This document shows, piece by piece, positions 6,734 to 9,274 of a stretch of 9,274 nt of DNA. The translations under genes and the position numbers were made by a program. The stretch is from Thermodesulfovibrio sp. (lineage in GTDB: Bacteria; Nitrospirota; Thermodesulfovibrionia; Thermodesulfovibrionales; Thermodesulfovibrionaceae), in contig JAOAGB010000092.1 of the NCBI GenBank assembly GCA_026415995.1, positions 1 to 9,274 of the forward strand, written 5' to 3'. The notes under the pieces were generated by a model. It did no database searches. It was not told the DNA's origin and saw nothing but the letters and a program-made list of their open reading frames with translations. Within the stretch, counting starts at the first letter, position 1; every line of letters starts with the position of its first letter.

Positions 6734-9064
6734 CTAAAATCCTTTAGCTTGAATTTTTTCTAATATGTAGTTTTCAAGAATGTCTCCCTCTTTTATATCA
6801 TTGAAATTCTCTATAGTAATGCCACATTCATATCCAGCTTGAACTTCTCTTACATCTTCCTTAAATCTTTTTAAAGAACTAATTTTGCCTTCATAGATAA
6901 CAATATTATCTCTTATCACCCTTATACCATCACTTGCTCTTGATATTACACCATTTAAAACATAACAACCTGCCACACTTCCGATTTTTGAGATTTTAAA
7001 TACTGCTCTTACCTCTGCTCTACCAAGTACCCTTTCCTTTATTTCTGGTTGTAACATTCCTACTAAGGCTTTTTTAACATCATCAATTACTTCATAAATG
7101 ATGCTATATAGCTTTATATCTACACCAAGTTGTTCTGCCAATTCTTGAGCTTTTGACTCTGGCCTTACATTAAAACCAATAATAATGGCATTAGCTGTAG
7201 CTGCAAGATTTACATCGCTTTCTGTAATGCCGCCTACTGCTACATGAATTACTTTTACTTTGACTTCTGGATGTACAATTTCTTCTACTGCTTTCTTTAA
7301 TGCTTCGATAGAACCTTGTACATCTCCTTTTATTATTAAATTAAGCTCTTTTACCTCACCTTCTTTAATTTTTTCATAAATATCCTGAAGGGTTATTTTT
7401 TGAGCACGTTGCATTTCAGCGAGTCTTTTCTTTTGGGCTCTTAAGTTAGCAATTTGTCTTGCAACTTTCTCATCTTCCACTACTATAAAGCTGTCTCCAG
7501 CTTGAGGCACTTCTTCAAAACCTACTACTTCAACAGGAGTTGAAGGAGGAGCTATATTAATTCTTTTCCCTGTATCATCATTTAAAGCTCTTATTTTACC
7601 GTAAGTTGTTCCGGCAACAAAGGCATCTCCAATCTTTAATGTTCCACTTTGAACTATTACCGTTGCTACAGGACCACGACCTTTGTCAAGTCTTGATTCA
7701 ATAATTGTTCCTCTGGCAGGTTTATTTGGATTTGCTTTGAGTTCCATTATTTCTGCTTGAAGAAGTATCATTTCAAGAAGGTTCTCTATGCCAATCTGTT
7801 TTTTAGCTGATATATCAACAAAGATATTCTGGCCACCCCACTCTTCAGGTATTACTCCATAATCACTTAGTTGAGTTCTCACTCTTTGAGGGTTTGCTTC
7901 TGGTTTATCTATTTTATTAACTGCTACAATAATAGGAACCCCTGCTGCTTTAGCATGATTTATAGCCTCTATGGTTTGTGGCATCACACCATCATCAGCA
8001 GCTACAACCAGTACAACGATATCTGTTACTTTTGCTCCTCTGGCTCTTAAAGCCGTAAATGCTTCATGTCCTGGTGTATCAAGAAAGGTTATGTCTTTAC
8101 CTTGTAAGGTTACTTTATAGGCACCTATATGCTGAGTAATTCCTCCAGCTTCCTGTTCAATAACTTTTGTTTTTCTTATAGCATCAAGAAGAGAGGTTTT
8201 ACCATGGTCTACATGTCCCATTACAGTTACTATGGGAGGTCTTGGTTGAAGTGTTTCAGGAGCGTCTTCCATCTCTTCTTCAATAATATCAATTTCTTGT
8301 GTTTGAGCCAATTCAACTTTTATGCCGAAACTCTCAGCCACAAGAACTGCAGCATCAGGATCAACTGGTTGATTAATAGTTGGCATATAGCCAAGTTCTA
8401 TAAATTTTTTAATAACATCGGCCACTTTCTGTCCTATTAGTTCTGCAAACTCTTTAACTGTTGTTCCCTCTTGGAATTTAATAGATTTCTTTCTTGGTGC
8501 TGTTATTGGTGCTGGGGCTGGTTCTTCCTTTTTATTTTTTTCTTTATGTTTTTTTTGCTCTTTGAGATCAAGCCACTTTTTAGGTTCAAACTTTTTTGGT
8601 GGAACCTTTGTTAATACAGGTTTTGGCTTAATTTTTTCTATCTTTTCAAAGGAAATCTCTCTCTTAAATCTGCCCGGCAGAGTAATTTCATCATCTTCTT
8701 CTATCTTGATTTCTTCTTCCAATTTTTGCGGCTTTTCTATGATTTCCTGTTTTTCAATTTTTGAAATTTCTTTTTGTTCTTTTTTTTCTTCCTCTATTTT
8801 TTGTTTTTCAATTTCTGATTCCTTGAGTTTTTCTTCTTCTTTTTTTTCTATTTCAGGTGGTGGAGCAAATTCAGTTTTTTCTGGTTTTTCTGGAGTTTTA
8901 AAAGCTTCTTTTACTTTTTCAATTTCTTCAGCTTCTATTTTTATGTTAGTGGTTCCTTTTTTAAATTGAACATTTCTTATTTTTTCTATAACTTTTACTA
9001 TTTCTACTGGTTTAACTCCTAATTGTTTTGCTAATTCAATACTTCTTACAGCTTTATCTGACAT
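6734..9064 (-). CDS. infB: Translation initiation factor IF-2
   Basis: This 776-residue GTPase places initiator fMet-tRNA on the 30S subunit and promotes 50S joining. Residues 1-55 form an IF2_N domain (VRSIELAKQLGVKPVEIVKVI). Residues 56-185 form a low-complexity Lys/Glu/Pro-rich linker. A second IF2_N-type domain (TTVKEFAELIGQKVADVIKKF) lies at 195-255. The G domain follows with G1 GHVDHGKT (283-290), the GGIT stretch of G2 (307-310), G3 DTPGH (329-333), G4 NKID (383-386) and G5 SAK (419-421). Domains II, III and the fMet-tRNA-binding domain IV occupy the rest, ending ENYILEKIQAKGF. No methionine occurs between residues 1 and 227, so an internal ATG start for a shorter isoform within the linker is unlikely. 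The ATG at 9064 has an AAGGAGG site 12 bases upstream, rather long, but no closer start exists. The gene opens the minus-strand block; nusA is not upstream here. Confidence 0.97.
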   Translation of the reverse strand: MSDKAVRSIELAKQLGVKPVEIVKVIEKIRNVQFKKGTTNIKIEAEEIEKVKEAFKTPEKPEKTEFAPPPEIEKKEEEKLKESEIEKQKIEEEKKEQKEISKIEKQEIIEKPQKLEEEIKIEEDDEITLPGRFKREISFEKIEKIKPKPVLTKVPPKKFEPKKWLDLKEQKKHKEKNKKEEPAPAPITAPRKKSIKFQEGTTVKEFAELIGQKVADVIKKFIELGYMPTINQPVDPDAAVLVAESFGIKVELAQTQEIDIIEEEMEDAPETLQPRPPIVTVMGHVDHGKTSLLDAIRKTKVIEQEAGGITQHIGAYKVTLQGKDITFLDTPGHEAFTALRARGAKVTDIVVLVVAADDGVMPQTIEAINHAKAAGVPIIVAVNKIDKPEANPQRVRTQLSDYGVIPEEWGGQNIFVDISAKKQIGIENLLEMILLQAEIMELKANPNKPARGTIIESRLDKGRGPVATVIVQSGTLKIGDAFVAGTTYGKIRALNDDTGKRINIAPPSTPVEVVGFEEVPQAGDSFIVVEDEKVARQIANLRAQKKRLAEMQRAQKITLQDIYEKIKEGEVKELNLIIKGDVQGSIEALKKAVEEIVHPEVKVKVIHVAVGGITESDVNLAATANAIIIGFNVRPESKAQELAEQLGVDIKLYSIIYEVIDDVKKALVGMLQPEIKERVLGRAEVRAVFKISKIGSVAGCYVLNGVISRASDGIRVIRDNIVIYEGKISSLKRFKEDVREVQAGYECGITIENFNDIKEGDILENYILEKIQAKGF

Positions 9065-9076
9065 AAATAAGTCTTC

Positions 9077-9083
9077 CCTCCTT
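9077..9083 (-). promoter_or_regulatory. Shine-Dalgarno site of infB
   Basis: AAGGAGG on the minus strand is a near-perfect anti-16S match, but it stands 12 bases from the infB ATG, longer than the usual 5-9. No alternative ATG, GTG or TTG lies between, so the annotated start still stands. Confidence 0.7.
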
Positions 9084-9100
9084 GTTTACAAATCAATAAA

Positions 9101-9130
9101 ATGTTATCATAAATAGATAAGTATATGCAA
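9101..9130 (-). promoter_or_regulatory. Candidate sigma-70-type promoter of the infB block
   Basis: On the minus strand TTGCAT (9130-9125) is followed after 18 bases by TAACAT (9106-9101), which carries a TGA just upstream in the manner of an extended -10 element. The hexamers match the consensus at about four positions each. A start site near 9094 would give a leader of about 30 bases that includes the ribosome binding site. This is the only region inside the window where the block could have its own promoter ahead of infB. The surroundings are AT-rich, so chance matches are likely. Confidence 0.35.
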
Positions 9131-9274
9131 ATTAAAGGAGTCAACTATGAATAATGCACCTCCTTACATACAAGGTGAAGAATTATGAACAGGGCTAAAG
9201 GGGGTTTTATTCTTAAGGATTGCATAGATAGTTCTCAAAAGTTTATGAGCCACAGCAAGCACAGCTTTTTTGTA
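9131..9274 (-). mobile_element. End of an IS110-type insertion sequence, inner boundary approximate
   Basis: The presence of an element is inferred from the transposase tail. IS110 elements usually lack long terminal inverted repeats and end within some tens of bases after the transposase stop, so the boundary near 9131-9163 is a guess. No target-site duplication can be checked because the other end is outside the window. Any bridge RNA, which in the IS110 group lies upstream of the transposase, would also be outside. Confidence 0.5.
9164..9274 (-). CDS. IS110-family transposase, C-terminal fragment (cut by window end)
   Basis: Reading the minus strand from the window edge gives 36 codons and a TAA stop at 9166-9164. 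The segment KKAVLAVAHKLLRTIYAILK followed by NKTPF is the characteristic C-terminal tail of IS110/IS116/IS902 transposases, DEDD-type recombinases guided by a bridge RNA. Only this tail is visible. The N-terminal RuvC-like domain and the Tnp domain with the active serine lie outside, so whether the gene is intact cannot be told. The last residues (SPVHNSSPCM) show no recognisable motif. The gene points towards infB and ends 100 bases before its start. Confidence 0.8.
   Translation of the reverse strand, partial: YKKAVLAVAHKLLRTIYAILKNKTPFSPVHNSSPCM

Noticed and set aside
8700..8900. Tandem repeat or array in the TTTTTCTTC-rich stretch
   Set aside because: The periodicity is loose and reflects repeated Lys/Glu codons of the IF2 linker; there are no fixed repeat units or spacers, so it is not a CRISPR array or satellite.
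8129..8969. Plus-strand open frames antisense to the N-terminal half of infB
   Set aside because: The Ser/Phe-rich translations are what the complement of Lys/Glu codons produces. IF2 is unmistakable on the other strand.
1..9274. A new defence or phage-related system
   Set aside because: Apart from the IS110 tail and two small exported proteins, every gene belongs to a well-known housekeeping family; ParA alone does not indicate a plasmid or phage module.

Overview
The window is an AT-rich bacterial chromosome segment. It is dominated by a minus-strand block of translation and RNA-processing genes that reads from high to low coordinates: infB, rbfA, an nrnA-like DHH phosphoesterase, a parA/soj-like ATPase, rpsO, pnp and an M16 zinc peptidase. 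The lysine- and glutamate-rich proteins, the low GC content, the small exported proteins and the IS110-type end would fit a Thermodesulfovibrio-like member of the Nitrospirota. That placement is inferred from general resemblance only and is not proven by a marker.

Left part (1-847, plus strand): two small exported proteins. The first is a Spy/ZraP-like helical protein and the second an OB-fold-like protein with a PRWYYE motif. A strong GC-rich hairpin lies between them. The second gene runs tail-to-tail into the M16 peptidase, and their stop codons overlap.

Middle and right part (844-9064, minus strand): the translation block. Junctions are tight. infB stop and rbfA start are adjacent, rbfA and nrnA overlap by four bases (TTGA), and nrnA to parA, rpsO to pnp and pnp to M16 have gaps of only 8-21 bases. 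The one real gap (4500-4622) precedes rpsO and may hold a leader or a second promoter. The block follows the widespread infB-rbfA-nrnA-(truB-ribF)-rpsO-pnp-M16 order, but truB and ribF are missing and an orphan ParA-type ATPase occupies their place. The products act on one theme: IF2 starts translation, RbfA matures the 30S subunit, S15 is a primary 16S rRNA binder, and PNPase and the DHH enzyme degrade RNA down to nanoRNA. The M16 peptidase and ParA are attached members of less obvious role.

Right edge (9065-9274): about 100 bases of infB upstream region with a candidate promoter, then the C-terminal 36 codons of an IS110-family transposase on the minus strand, cut by the window end. nusA, the usual upstream partner of infB, is not seen; an insertion sequence lies there instead. 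I see no tRNA, rRNA, CRISPR array or convincing novel defence system. The most notable points are the parA substitution, the IS next to infB and the antisense layout at the 3' end of the block.
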